Shown: piece after piece, positions 11,582 to 21,905 of the stretch | Layout of the letters: each line of letters opens with the position of its first letter | How positions within the stretch are numbered: position 1 is the first letter of the stretch | Assembly (NCBI GenBank): GCA_037893225.1 | Contig: JAZGUH010000113.1 | Span: forward strand, 2,170,001 to 2,234,000 | Source: Hippasteria phrygiana | Lineage: Eukaryota; Echinodermata; Asteroidea; Valvatida; Goniasteridae | DNA: 64,000 bases | Reading direction: 5' to 3' | Position numbers and translations under genes: made by a program | The notes under the pieces: generated by a model | What the model was told of the DNA's origin: nothing | What the model saw: only the letters and a program-made list of their open reading frames with translations | Database searches by the model: none

Positions 11582-12248
11582 CCTCTAGAAGACGAGAGTC
11601 CCAAAATCCACAACTTACAACGCCATCCCCATTGTCTTCAATAAACAAGGTAATGATTTGTCACATCACTCCACGGGTTCACAACAAACTCACTCAGCTA
11701 GTAGGAAACAAGTGTCTTGTGAACTGCACCATAGAGAGACAACAAGCTCAAGCATTATGGGACACTGGCGCCCAAGTTTCAATAATGTCAAAGAAATGGC
11801 TCAAAGAAAACATCCCAGAAAAGCCGATGATGGATATCGGGCTTCTGATGGCATCCGACCTTCAGCTAACGGCTGCAAATGGAACATCTGTTCCCTTTGA
11901 TGGATGGGTAGCAGTTGATGTGAAGTTTCCAGAACAAAACCAGACAAGAAGTCCCCTGATCGTTCCCTTCCTTGTAACGTCTGATGATCTCCCGGAACCC
12001 ATTATTGGGTATAACGTCATTGAAGAACTGATTCGCCAGTCAAGCGATGATGTAGCACTGCAAAAGTTGTTGGTGTCATCTCTACCGAAACCAAAGAGGG
12101 GTAACACCAAGGCAGTTATTGACCTCATAAGGAGTAATGATCCTGATGATTTCTGCCAAGTGAAGTCAGGGAAAATGGCTGTTACTGTACCCCCTGGCCA
12201 AACAGTCAACATAGACTGCAGAGTGCACACCGGGCCAGTCAATAATAG

Positions 12249-12598
12249 TGTAGCGTCGACCGTGCGCGGGACTCTCGTACACCCTGAAAGAACACTCCGG
12301 CACACTTTGCTCAAGTTCTGAAGGGCTCTAGGCCGTTTATTCGGGTAGCAAAATACACAAGGCCTCACACAAAATGGTGGAGGATCGCACAAGCTTGTTA
12401 CTAGGGAAACGGGTCACTGCGCGTGCGCCGCACGCAACGGGCCTCCCCAGCCGACCAGCAGGGGCTCCGTTGCAACAGCTCCGCTGTGGGACCGTGCTGG
12501 TGCCCTCTACCGGCCGGTCAGCTGGGGCTCCACCGCAACGGTTCCGCTAGTGGTGCCGTGCTAGCGCCCTCCGCCAACCGACCGGCACCGGCGCTACA
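12249..12598 (-). repeat. 3' LTR of the gag-only element
   Basis: 350 bp, TG...CA, reading identical to 16863-17212. The Gag ORF stop (12547-12549) lies inside it. Confidence 0.93.
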
Positions 12599-15500
12599 TT
12601 GCCCCCCGCGAAGACCTTTGTTCGTCCCCGAACAAGACAACCAGCACCGATGACCGGACGCCCAGGAAGGCCCGAGCCGGACGGCGCCCGCAGTGACCAC
12701 CAAAACACAATGGGGGGAACAGCATCCAGTTCAGTTGGTGGGCGGAGGCTGCCGCTGGACTTCCGTCTGTCGCAACAGTTCCTCCCAAAAGCGGCGTGGG
12801 ACGTTGTTGGGGTAGCGTGGAGGTGGAGGCGCTCCAGGTGGCGTAGAGGATCTCGTTCGCACCTCTCCCTCCGTCTGGGTCGGTCGGCCTCTCCAGCCCT
12901 GGCGCCGGTTCCAATGGTGTCGTGAGGGGGGCGCCGGGGAGCGTTCCGGGCGGACGCAGCTCCCCGGCCTAGATGGTCGCCCCTCCGAGGGACGTTCCGA
13001 GTGGGACGGTCTTGGGGGGCGTTCCGGGTGGACACGGTCCCCCGACCTGCTGGGAGACTCGGGGGCTTGGTGACTCCTCTGACGAGTAAGGTGCGGCGGC
13101 GAGGGCGACTGCCCTGCGCTCGGAGCGGCTGAGTGGGGGGCTGTTCCGGGTGGTCGCGGCCCTCCCGGTGGGACGTCGGAGGCGGAGGGGATGGAGCGGC
13201 GTCCATCTCTCCGTCGCTGGCGTGGACGTCAAGCTCATCGACCTCCGCACTCACCGATCCCACGAAGACCCCAGCACAGTAGGGGTAGTGTCGTTCTCGG
13301 ACGTCCTTCCTGTAGAAGGTTCTCCCGCACCCCCGGGCGCAGGCGTAGGGACATTCCGGGTGGAGTACCCTGCACGCCGTCCGAAGGTGCCTCCGGAGGT
13401 TATGGTTATGGTTGAACGCCCTCTCGCAGTGGGGGCACTTCGTCGGATCCGTCCTCTTAATCACCTGCACCCCTGCGACCATCGGTCTGGCCTGAGCAGC
13501 CTGCTCTCTGCTTGGGTCCTGGCGTCTCGGCATTGCTCCCGTCATTCCCTGTTGCCGGTCGGGAGCCGACCTCCGCCTAGGGCAGTACCGCCAGATGTGG
13601 CCGAATTCGTGACACCGGTAGCACGCCACTGGGGGGCGGGCGGTCTGCACGTACCCGATCCCGGCAGCCGGTTTGTGTTCCTCGGTTGGAGGTTGGACTA
13701 CCAGCCGAACGTCTTTGGTCCCTGGCCTCCCTTTCCTGTGCGCCTGTGACTCGAGAAAGGCCTCCATCTCGGCCGCAAGGGTGACTGCCTCGGTCAATGT
13801 CGCCGCTTTTCTGGAGAAGATGTGGAATTGCAACTGCTCATTCCCTAGTGCGTTGCAAAAGGCCTCCACCGCCAGATCTTCACGGGCCTGTGTGGGTAGC
13901 TTCGGGTAGCTCTGGTTGACTAACCGCCGAATTGATTGTCCCAAGCTACCAAGTGACTCACCGCGGCCTCTCACGCGCGTAGACAACTGCGCCCGGTGCA
14001 ATGGGATCTGGGCGGCCACCCCGAACCGTCGTTCGAAATTCTCGAGGAGGGAGGAATATTCCTCTCGCGCCTCCGGCTCCATATCCGCAAGTACCTCCCG
14101 GGCCGTGCCCCTCAAATGGGAAGCCAGGAACATTGCTTTCTCGGCCTCGCTCCAATGGTTGACCGCCGCAACACTCTCGAAATGGATCAAGTAGTCGGAC
14201 CACGACGAACCCCCGTCGAACCTGTCGGGAAGCATCACTGGCCTCTGACTTCCTGGGTCGGGATGTCCCGGTCCCGCTGTCTCCTTGCTCATCCCGGGTG
14301 GTGGTGTTGGTGTTGGTATGTCTCCCGATCGCCCGGCGGCACCGTGGGTACCAGGGGTAGTCTGCACCCCCTTTGTGGTGGAGGGTGCCTCGGTCCCGCA
14401 TGGGGGCTCCGTGTGGTGCCACCCCGCGATCCCGGGTCCCCCCTCCCGATTGGCCTGTCTCACTCCGTGGACTCCCGTGCGAATTGGCGACGCACCACTC
14501 ACTCCCACGCGGAGTGGCTCTCCTCCATAGACTCCCACGCGGAGTGCCTCCGCGCCATTGACTCCCACGCGGAGTGGCTCCCCTCCATAGACTCCCGTGC
14601 GGAGCGACTCCGCGCCATTGACTCCCACGCGGAGTGACTCCCCTCCATAGACTCCCGTGCGGAGTGACTCCGCACCATTGACTCCCACGCGGAGTGGCTC
14701 TCCTCCATAGACTCCCGTGCGGAGTGACTCCGCACCATTGACTCCCACGCGGAGTGCCTCCGCGCCATTGACTCCCACGCGGAGTGGCTCTCCTCCATAG
14801 ACCCCCGTGCGGAGTGACTCCGCGCCATTGACTCCCACGCGGAGTGGCTCCCCTCCATAGACTCCCGTGCGGAGTGACTCCGTGCCATTGACTCCCACGC
14901 GGAGTGGCTCCCCTCCATAGACTCCCGTGCGGATTGCCTCCGCGCCATTGACTCCCACGCGGAGTGGTTCTACGCCATTGACTCCCACGCGGAGTGGCTC
15001 TCCTCCATAGACTCCCACGCGGAGTGGCTCTCCCCCATAGACTCCCACGCGGAGTGGCTCTCCATTGACTCCCACGCGGAGTGGCTCTCCATTGACTCCC
15101 ACGCGGAGTGGTTCTCCATTGACTCCCACGCGGAGTGGCTCTCCCCCATAGACTCCCACGCGGAGTGGCTCTCCATTGACTCCCACGCGGAGTGGCTCTC
15201 CCCCATAGACTCCCACGCGGAGTGGCTCCACGCCATTGACTCCCACGCGGAGTGGCTCTCCATTGACTCCCACGCGGAGTGGCTCTCCATTGACTCCCAC
15301 GCGGAGTGGCTCTCCATTGACTCCCACGCGGAGTGGTTCTCCATTGACTCCCACGCGGAGTGGCTCTCCCCCATAGACTCCCACGCGGAGTGGCTCTCCA
15401 TTGACTCCCACGCGGAGTGGCTCTCCCCCATAGACTCCCACGCGGAGTGGCTCCACGCCATTGACTCCCACGCGGAGTGGCTCTCCTCCATAGACTCCCA

Positions 15501-16917
15501 CGCGGAGTGGCTCTCCATTGACTCCCACGCGGAGTGGCTCTCCATTGACTCCCACGCGGAGTGGCTCTCCATTGACTCCCACGCGGAGTGGCTCTCCATT
15601 GACTCCCACGCGGAGTGGCTGGCCACACCGGCACCGTTGAGGGGGCTCTACTGTTACCGTCATGGGGCGTGTAGGCTGGGGAATCCCCGTTGCGCCAGGG
15701 CCTGCCCTGGTGGTCAGTTCCTCGTGGCTCCCGGTGCTCACGCCGGTGTAGAAAATGTGGGGTGTCTCTGGACGACCCCCCGCTGCGTCGGCAGACGCGG
15801 CGTGACCGCGCTCCGTGTGGAGCGGCGTATCCGCCCCGCCGCCATACCCAGCACGGCGTGGTCCCTCCCGGTGTCCCCCGCTGGGCGTACTGGTGCAAAA
15901 CCCAAAGGCCCCCTCCATGCAAGGCTCCGCCCCCGCGAACGCGGCCCGACGGCGTTCCGAGTGGAACGCAGCGTTTGCCTCGCCGCCGTGTACGGCGCAG
16001 GGCGGCCCCCCGCGAGGCCCCACATCGGGCGCACCGGTGTGAAACTCACAGGCCGTTCCCAAACGAGGCTCCGCCCCCGCCGCCCCGGCGAACGCGGCTC
16101 GGCGACGTTCTGTGTGGAACGCGGCGTTTGCCCCGCCGCCGTGCACAGCGCAGGGCGGCCCCCCGCGAGACCCCCCGCCGGGCGCACCGGCGTGAAACTC
16201 ACAGGCCGTGTCCACACGAGGCTCCGCCCCCGCTGCCCCAGCGAACGCGGCTCGGCGGCGTTCCGTGTGGAACGCAGCGTCTGCGCCGTCGCCGTGCGCA
16301 GCACCGGGCGGCCCCTCGCGGGGTCCGGCGTTCGACACGCCGGAATAAGGGTCATGGGTTGTCCCACAGTGAAGCACCGTCCCCGCCACACCGGCCAGTG
16401 CGACTCGGCAACGTTCCGGGTGGAACGGAGCGTCTGTCACCCCGACGCCAGCGGCGTGGGACGGCCCACTGAGGGACTCATAACTAGTCTGGGGGGAATC
16501 GATGCAAATGCGACATGGAATGTAACAAATTCGCCCCCCCTGATCTATCATCTCAGGCTTCATTTTCTCCCCGTCCTCCCACATGAGAGATTCCGATCCC
16601 GATGACCCCCCAGTCTCCCTCTTATCCCGAGGAAGACTCCCTTGATTATCCCTCAAAAAGGATTCTAATTCGCTCAAGGTAACGAACGGTCCGCCATTCC
16701 TATCTCCCGATTGGCCTGCGTCGTGTGGAGCTATATCCCCGTCTGTGTCCGCGCCGTGTGGCGAGTCGGACACCAGACTGTCCCTACCCGGTGGATTCAT
16801 GCCGCAAGAACTTGAGGTTTTACCCGATTTGCTCTTTCCTGGTATGTCACCGCTGCCTCCAATGTAGCGTCGACCGTGCGCGGGACTCTCGTACACCCTG
16901 AAAGAACACTCCGGCAC
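12547..16917 (-). CDS. gag: Long Gag-like protein with repeat arrays, zinc knuckle and C2H2 fingers
   Basis: The open frame has 1456 codons; translation may start at Met 40 (16798-16800), the first Met outside the LTR. Residues about 183-420 hold some five degenerate 55-60-residue repeats (FHTERRRAAFAGAAGAEPR-like). Residues about 433-818 hold about 40 copies of a 9-10-residue unit, EPLRVGV(N/Y)G. A retrotransposon Gag domain follows at about 895-1060 (WSDYLIHFESVAAVNHW; FERRFGVAAQIP). Next is a CCHC knuckle CYRCHEFGHIWRYC at about 1099-1112, then two C2H2-like fingers (CPHCERAFNHNHNLRRHLRT and CGRTFYRKDVRERHYPYC) near 1156-1211, and a basic tail. Its role is inferred to be particle formation and RNA binding. 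The long repeats before the capsid-like domain and the C2H2 fingers after the knuckle are unusual for Gag. Confidence 0.85.
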   Translation of the reverse strand: MPECSFRVYESPAHGRRYIGGSGDIPGKSKSGKTSSSCGMNPPGRDSLVSDSPHGADTDGDIAPHDAGQSGDRNGGPFVTLSELESFLRDNQGSLPRDKRETGGSSGSESLMWEDGEKMKPEMIDQGGRICYIPCRICIDSPQTSYESLSGPSHAAGVGVTDAPFHPERCRVALAGVAGTVLHCGTTHDPYSGVSNAGPREGPPGAAHGDGADAAFHTERRRAAFAGAAGAEPRVDTACEFHAGAPGGGSRGGPPCAVHGGGANAAFHTERRRAAFAGAAGAEPRLGTACEFHTGAPDVGPRGGPPCAVHGGEANAAFHSERRRAAFAGAEPCMEGAFGFCTSTPSGGHREGPRRAGYGGGADTPLHTERGHAASADAAGGRPETPHIFYTGVSTGSHEELTTRAGPGATGIPQPTRPMTVTVEPPQRCRCGQPLRVGVNGEPLRVGVNGEPLRVGVNGEPLRVGVNGEPLRVGVYGGEPLRVGVNGVEPLRVGVYGGEPLRVGVNGEPLRVGVYGGEPLRVGVNGEPLRVGVNGEPLRVGVNGEPLRVGVNGEPLRVGVNGVEPLRVGVYGGEPLRVGVNGEPLRVGVYGGEPLRVGVNGEPLRVGVNGEPLRVGVNGEPLRVGVYGGEPLRVGVYGGEPLRVGVNGVEPLRVGVNGAEAIRTGVYGGEPLRVGVNGTESLRTGVYGGEPLRVGVNGAESLRTGVYGGEPLRVGVNGAEALRVGVNGAESLRTGVYGGEPLRVGVNGAESLRTGVYGGESLRVGVNGAESLRTGVYGGEPLRVGVNGAEALRVGVYGGEPLRVGVSGASPIRTGVHGVRQANREGGPGIAGWHHTEPPCGTEAPSTTKGVQTTPGTHGAAGRSGDIPTPTPPPGMSKETAGPGHPDPGSQRPVMLPDRFDGGSSWSDYLIHFESVAAVNHWSEAEKAMFLASHLRGTAREVLADMEPEAREEYSSLLENFERRFGVAAQIPLHRAQLSTRVRGRGESLGSLGQSIRRLVNQSYPKLPTQAREDLAVEAFCNALGNEQLQFHIFSRKAATLTEAVTLAAEMEAFLESQAHRKGRPGTKDVRLVVQPPTEEHKPAAGIGYVQTARPPVACYRCHEFGHIWRYCPRRRSAPDRQQGMTGAMPRRQDPSREQAAQARPMVAGVQVIKRTDPTKCPHCERAFNHNHNLRRHLRTACRVLHPECPYACARGCGRTFYRKDVRERHYPYCAGVFVGSVSAEVDELDVHASDGEMDAAPSPPPPTSHREGRDHPEQPPTQPLRAQGSRPRRRTLLVRGVTKPPSLPAGRGTVSTRNAPQDRPTRNVPRRGDHLGRGAASARNAPRRPPHDTIGTGARAGEADRPRRRERCERDPLRHLERLHLHATPTTSHAAFGRNCCDRRKSSGSLRPPTELDAVPPIVFWWSLRAPSGSGLPGRPVIGAGCLVRGRTKVFAGGNVAPVPVGWRRALARHH
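14462..15620 (-). repeat. Coding minisatellite, about 40 units of 27 or 30 bp
   Basis: Units of 27 bp (reading N-G-E-P-L-R-V-G-V) and 30 bp (Y-G-G-E-P-L-R-V-G-V) alternate. The right side (start of the array in the protein) is nearly uniform; toward 14462 units diverge (S-L-R-T-G-V types). Unit lengths are multiples of three, so other frames also stay open and give long spurious ORFs. Confidence 0.95.
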
Positions 16918-17212
16918 ACTTTGCTCAAGTTCTGAAGGGCTCTAGGCCGTTTATTCGGGTAGCAAAATACACAAGGCCTCACACAAAATGGTGGAGGATC
17001 GCACAAGCTTGTTACTAGGGAAACGGGTCACTGCGCGTGCGCCGCACGCAACGGGCCTCCCCAGCCGACCAGCAGGGGCTCCGTTGCAACAGCTCCGCTG
17101 TGGGACCGTGCTGGTGCCCTCTACCGGCCGGTCAGCTGGGGCTCCACCGCAACGGTTCCGCTAGTGGTGCCGTGCTAGCGCCCTCCGCCAACCGACCGGC
17201 ACCGGCGCTACA
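16863..17212 (-). repeat. 5' LTR of the gag-only element
   Basis: 350 bp, TG...CA, reading identical to 12249-12598. The open frame extends 54 bases into this LTR, but the first Met after the primer-binding site is at 16798-16800. Confidence 0.93.
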
Positions 17213-18080
17213 ATAGTATAATCACTCTCTTCGAACCTGAAGCTGACAGTTCTGATATCCCAGGGCCACTATTCCTTGATGAGTGTGTAGTGAATATTGG
17301 GAGAGGGTCATCAAGCAGGATCAAGATTCCTGTGCATAACGCAACGACCAAGAATATCGCGATAAGGGGGCGGACAACATTGGGACGACTCCGACTGGTG
17401 CGGTCAGTCTGCACAGGAAAATTTCCACTTCCATCAGAGGACATACCAACACCAAATGTTGAAACGGTACAAGTTGGCATTGCCAAGATGACAACCTCTG
17501 ATGATAGCAGCCAACGACAAACCCCTCCAAATGACCATGAACAATGGGATCCCCCATTTGACCTCGGCAACCTCAGTGATCAGCAGAGGGCAGCAGTCAT
17601 GCAAATGCTACGTGAAGAGTCGGCCACCTTTGCCAAAGACGACAAAGACATGGGATCTATTGACGGACTGCAGATGAAAATCAGATTGACGGATGACATC
17701 CCGGTCCAGAAAACATATCAGTCAATACCAAGACCACTGTACCAAGAAGTCCGGGCGTACTTACGAGATCTCATGGAAAGGCAGTGGATTGTCCGGTCGG
17801 AGTCTCCTTATGCAGCGCCAATAGTCTGTGTGAGAAAAAAATGTGGAGGTCTACGCCTATGTGTAGATTATCGGGAGTTGAATAAGAAAACCATAGCTGA
17901 CCGGCAACCAATCCCAAAGATTCAAGACGTACTGGATAGCCTTGGGGGAAACCGATGGTTTTCAACATTGGATCAGGGTAAGGCGTACCATCAAGGGTAT
18001 AATATAGCAGAAGAGAGCAGACCACTGACAGCGTTCGTCACTCATTACGGTCTCCATGCTCAGCTGCATACCAACGATGT

Positions 18081-20819
18081 ATGGAGAACGCGCTGAACGG
18101 CCTGAACCATGACATCTGTGAAGTTTATTTAGATGATGTCATCGTTTTCAGTGCTACTTTCGAAGAGCATGTGGACAACCTCAGAAGAGTCCTCCAACAA
18201 CTCCGCCAACATGGTATGAAACTGAAAGCTTCAAAATGCCATCTCTTCCAAGACAAGGTCCGCTACTTGGGCCGGATCATCTCTGCGGAAGGATATAAAC
18301 CTGACCCGAAAGAGACGGAAGCACTCCAGAAATTGAAGGAGAAGACTCCAAGTACAGTAGGGGAATTGAGGAAGCTGCTCGGTTTGACTGGGTACTATCG
18401 CCGTTATCTGCGAGATTACGCAAAACGTGCCAGACCATTGTTTAAATTACTCACTTCAGACCAGAAGGAGAAGGGCACAACACCGCACCAGGGCAGACAA
18501 AACCGAAGACAGAAGAATATTGGCAAGGGCGGACAAACGCCGTCAAGTATGCTAATTCAGTGGCTACCACATCACCAAGAAGTAGTAAATTCTTTCCTGG
18601 ATGAGCTGGCATCGGCACCAGTGATGGCATATCCTGATTTTGAGTTACCCTTCATCCTCCACACCGACGCCTCCCAAGAGGGATTGGGAGCAGTTCTGTA
18701 CCAGAAGCAAGGCGATAGAATGAAGGTCATTGCTTATGGGTCTCGTGCTTTGACGACAGCAGAAAAGAATTACTTCATGCATTCCGGGAAGTTGGAATTT
18801 CTGGCCTTGAAGTGGGCGATAACAGAGCACTTTCGAGACTACCTATACTATGCAAAGTCCTTCACGGTATTCACAGACAACAATCCACTAACCTACATTC
18901 TGAGCACTGCAAAGTTAAATGCCATCGGACATCGCTGGGTTGGTGAACTCGCAGACTTCAATTTTTCCATTAAATACAGGCCTGGGAAAGACAATGGTGA
19001 TGCTGACGCTCTGTCCCGGATGCCAGTTAAACCAGAACAACTGGAAGATGTCTGTACAGAGGAAATCTCTCCTTCAGTGATGGAAGCAGCTATTGAGGGG
19101 ATTCAGATGAAACAACAGGCAGATTACTCACTAGCCGACACACTTGCAGTTGACCCAAGTGTTGTAGACCAACTTAATGATGAGTTGACCATCGATAGTA
19201 AGCCATTCAACCAAACAGAGATAAAAGATGTCCAACAAGCAGACACAGCAATCAGCAGATTCATCCGGTACAAAACAAAAGGGAGATGGCCGAGCCACCG
19301 TGACCGAGAAGGGGAGGAACTGGACACCAGAACCATGATGCACGAGTGGAAAAAACTTGACATCGGAAATGATGGCATCTTGCGGAGAAATACTAGAACC
19401 AGGTCGCAATTAGTCATCCCTGAGAAGTGGCGATCCCTAGTCTGCAGGGAACTTCATGATAAGATGGGCCATTTAGCCGCAGATAGAGTTCTTCATCTTG
19501 CAAGGCAGCGATTTTACTGGCCTCACATGGAAGAAAACATTGAGAACTATATCACTGGGCAGTGTAGCTGTGTCAAGCAGAAACGCCCAGCAAGACCAAC
19601 TAAAGCACCAATGGTCAGCATAACCACAACCGAACCATTTGAACTGGTTAGCATTGACTTCCTTCACTTGGAACGCAGCAAGGGTGGTGACGAATATATA
19701 TTAGTGGTGATAGACCACTTCACAAGGTTCGCCCAAGTATACCCAACATCTAACAAATCCGGACGCACAGCAGCTGACAGGATCTATAATGACTTCATCC
19801 TCAAGTTTGGTTACCCAAAACGACTTCACCATGATCAAGGGAGGGAGTTTGAGAATCATTTCTTCAAAAGATTGGGGCAGTTGTCAGGTGTCGATGGCTC
19901 GCACACCACTCCATATCACCCGCAAGGGAATGGTCAAGTTGAGAGATTTAATCGCACGCTCTTGTCCATGTTACGAACCTTATCTGAAGACCAGAAGCAT
20001 GATTGGAGACGCCATGTGAATAAGGTGGTTCATGCATACAACAACACTCGGCATGAAACAACTGGTTTCTCACCACACTACCTTCTCTTCGAACGATCAC
20101 CACGACTTCCAATCGATCTTGCTTTTGGACTGTCCACGGATCAGCCCGATGCAGCCAAGAGCCGGGTTGAATATGTGAACAACTGGAAGGCACGCATGAC
20201 TGAAGCTTATGACCTCGCAAGAAAGAGTGCAAAGAAGTCTGCAGAGAAAGGCAAGACGTACTATGACAGAAAAGCTGTTAACACGTCTCTCTCTTCAGGT
20301 GACCGAGTTCTCGTAAAGAATTGTGTTCCACCAGGGGGTCCCGGAAAGTTGCAGTCATACTACGAGGACAAGGTTCACGTTGTTCTTGCTCAGAAAGGTG
20401 ACTTACCAGTATATGAGTTGGCACCAGAAGATGGAATCGGACGAACCAGGACACTTCATCGAAATCTACTCCTGCCATGTGACTTTCTTTCTAGTGATGT
20501 GCCCAGAGTGTCAACGGGAAATTCGACTGCAAAGGGACCTGTGACAAGGCGAACAGCAGGCAGACAGAGAAAAACAACCAGTGATAGGAATCTCAAGGAT
20601 TCTGATGAATCTGATGAGGAAGAGGATGATTACTTACAAGAATATCTTGAGGTGTTGAAGTTCAACCTGGGTTCTACACAGGAACAGCAGTCCCGTGGTG
20701 CTACAATACCGAATGATGATGTTTCACAGACTAGCCACCCCTCAGACGACCACTGGCTGAGTCTGACCACACCAGTCCTGAAGATGGTCCAGACCACGAC
20801 GCTGGCAAGGATGCAGTAA
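18081..20819 (+). pseudogene. pol: Gypsy Pol, second part: RT, RNase H and integrase
   Basis: This 912-codon frame begins just before the RT catalytic box YLDDVIVFS. RNase H follows ([18 protein letters not shown], and [10 protein letters not shown]). Then comes an H2C2-like zinc region ([28 protein letters not shown]). The DDE integrase core has Asp in SIDFLHLE, Asp in HHDQGREF and Glu in GQVERFNRT. The C-terminal part is acidic and low-complexity. The catalytic residues seen are intact, but the upstream RT deletion prevents a full polyprotein. The frame ends at TAA 20817-20819; a pol-tail signal continues in the -1 frame. Confidence 0.92.
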
Positions 20820-21361
20820 CAAAGGTTTTTTTATTCCCACAGCCCTTGACCCAGCCTGTGACCCGGCCTGTGACCCGGCCTGTGACCCGGCCTGTGACCC
20901 GGCCTGTGACCCGGCCCGTGACCAAGCCCGTGACCCAGCCCGTGACCCAGCCCGTGACCCAGCTTACGACCCAACCCATAAACCAGCCCATGAGTCAGCC
21001 TGTGACGCAGGCTGTAGCCGAGAGACGGCCGACACGGCAGCGCCAACGACCCAACACCTTTTGCTACCAAAAGATGGGTTCCCCGGATGCTGCATGTATG
21101 CCTGTGATGATAGAGCCACAACATCCATCGAAAATACAGGTAAACCAACTAACGTATCCAAACCCGTTCCTGTATGGTGTACCACAGCATCCACGGTGGA
21201 TGCCCACAGCTTCGACGTTCCTGTATCAGCCGCCAAGTATGACTCTTCATCCGTGGGGCAAGGAAACTGCAGGCTGCCAAGCAATCGGCACTGACCCAAG
21301 GTGTGCCGTAGGAATAGCAGGACAACAGTGGAGACCACCATGGCAAGGTGCCTGCATGTAA
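20820..21361 (+). pseudogene. Frameshifted Pol C-terminal tail with a VTRP minisatellite
   Basis: The -1 frame relative to pol is open from before the pol stop and runs to the stop at 21359-21361. It contains about a dozen V-T-(R/Q/K)-P repeats (12-bp unit GTGACCCGGCCT and variants, about 20849-21006), then ERRPTRQRQRPNTFCYQKMG. Basic tails of this type are common at the end of Gypsy Pol. I infer a late frameshift in pol. A pyrimidine tract ending CAG at 20840-20842 also resembles a splice acceptor. Confidence 0.55.
20849..21006 (+). repeat. 12-bp minisatellite in the pol tail
   Basis: About a dozen tandem copies of a GACCCGGCCTGT-like unit, becoming degenerate to the right. The unit length is a multiple of three, so it stays open in all frames and creates spurious ORFs on both strands. 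Confidence 0.85.
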
Positions 21362-21747
21362 ATAATGCACCTACATAAATGAAATTGTTTGGAATAGTAA
21401 ACACAGTTTTTAATGACTGTATGCTGATTGTACAAATGACAGTGCAAGTATGGCAACACAGGGGCAGGAGATATGACTGAAGTGCTGCAGCAGGGACAAA
21501 GAGCACCACACAGAGCGCCAGAGACAGTGGTTTAGTGTGTCCCCCAGTCAAGAAGCCTAACCGTGCCACCAGACAGTTGTACAATTAGGCTGCTACATCT
21601 ACTACATACAGGAGTGTGTCACTTCAAGCCCATTTTGTGATGTGCGTGCATACCACGTATAAAACCCGAGAGGATTTAGGCCGGTACCACCTGTGATCAC
21701 CTTGGATTTTACCCGCCAACTACTCTAAGAGAACATTAGCCAGTGTT

Positions 21748-21905
21748 GGAGGTCTCGAGACCGGCCTCGGCCTCGAGGCCGGCCTCCAGGCCGATTTTTA
21801 TGGCCTCGGTCTCGGCCTTGGCCTCGGAGTGCAAGGCCTCGGCCTCGGCCTCGGCCTCGGAGCCTTCCGGACTCGAAGATCTGGTCGAGGCCGGCTCGAG
21901 GCCGC
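21748..21905. repeat. GGCCTCG-rich simple repeat block
   Basis: Short tandem GGCCTC/GGCCTCG words, partly inverted (GGTCTCGAGACCGGCCTCG). Similar repeats recur at 24785-24917, so the two blocks bracket a 2.9-kb stretch. Open frames here are Ala-Ser or Glu-Ala low complexity. Confidence 0.8.

Larger units (their letters stand above)
12249..17212 (-). mobile_element. Nested gag-only LTR retrotransposon, recent insertion
   Basis: 350-bp LTRs at 12249-12598 and 16863-17212 read identical base for base, start TGTAGCG and end CGCTACA. ATAG at 12245-12248 and 17213-17216 is the target-site duplication inside the host element's pol. On the minus strand a primer-binding-like TTGGAGGCAGCGGTGAC follows the 5' LTR and a GCGGGGGGCAA purine tract precedes the 3' LTR. 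One 1456-codon Gag-like ORF fills the interior; no protease, RT, RNase H or integrase is present. Such elements must borrow enzymes from an autonomous partner. Identical LTRs and the intact ORF indicate recent movement. Confidence 0.93.
11533..18096 (+). pseudogene. pol: Gypsy Pol, first part: aspartic protease and N-terminal RT, split by insertion
   Basis: The protease carries the active-site motif LWDTGAQVSIMS. The reading frame is cut at 12248 by the nested gag-only element and resumes in the same frame at 17217. It then encodes the start of RT (LRLCVDYRELNKKT, with FSTLDQGKAYHQG holding the first catalytic Asp). At about 18055 the frame leaves the RT path: the segment normally joining the GL box to the next RT helix is missing and the frame shifts, ending in a stop at 18094-18096. 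The remainder follows in another frame from 18081. Confidence 0.9.

Noticed and set aside
13958..15922. 654-codon minus-strand frame and other long frames over the Gag repeat array
   Set aside because: Units of 27 and 30 bp keep all frames open. Only the 1456-codon frame continues into the Gag domain and zinc knuckle.
15637..16605. 322-codon and 260-codon plus-strand frames opposite the gag-only ORF
   Set aside because: Arg/Pro/Gly-rich antisense of GC-rich repeats, without domains.
12249..17212. Gag-only element as a simple internal duplication of the outer Gypsy element
   Set aside because: Its LTRs, primer site and Gag sequence differ from those of the outer element, and it has its own ATAG duplication.
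20846..21361. Envelope-like or independent third gene after pol
   Set aside because: No signal peptide or membrane segment; a 12-bp minisatellite and a basic motif in the -1 frame are better explained as a frameshifted Pol tail.
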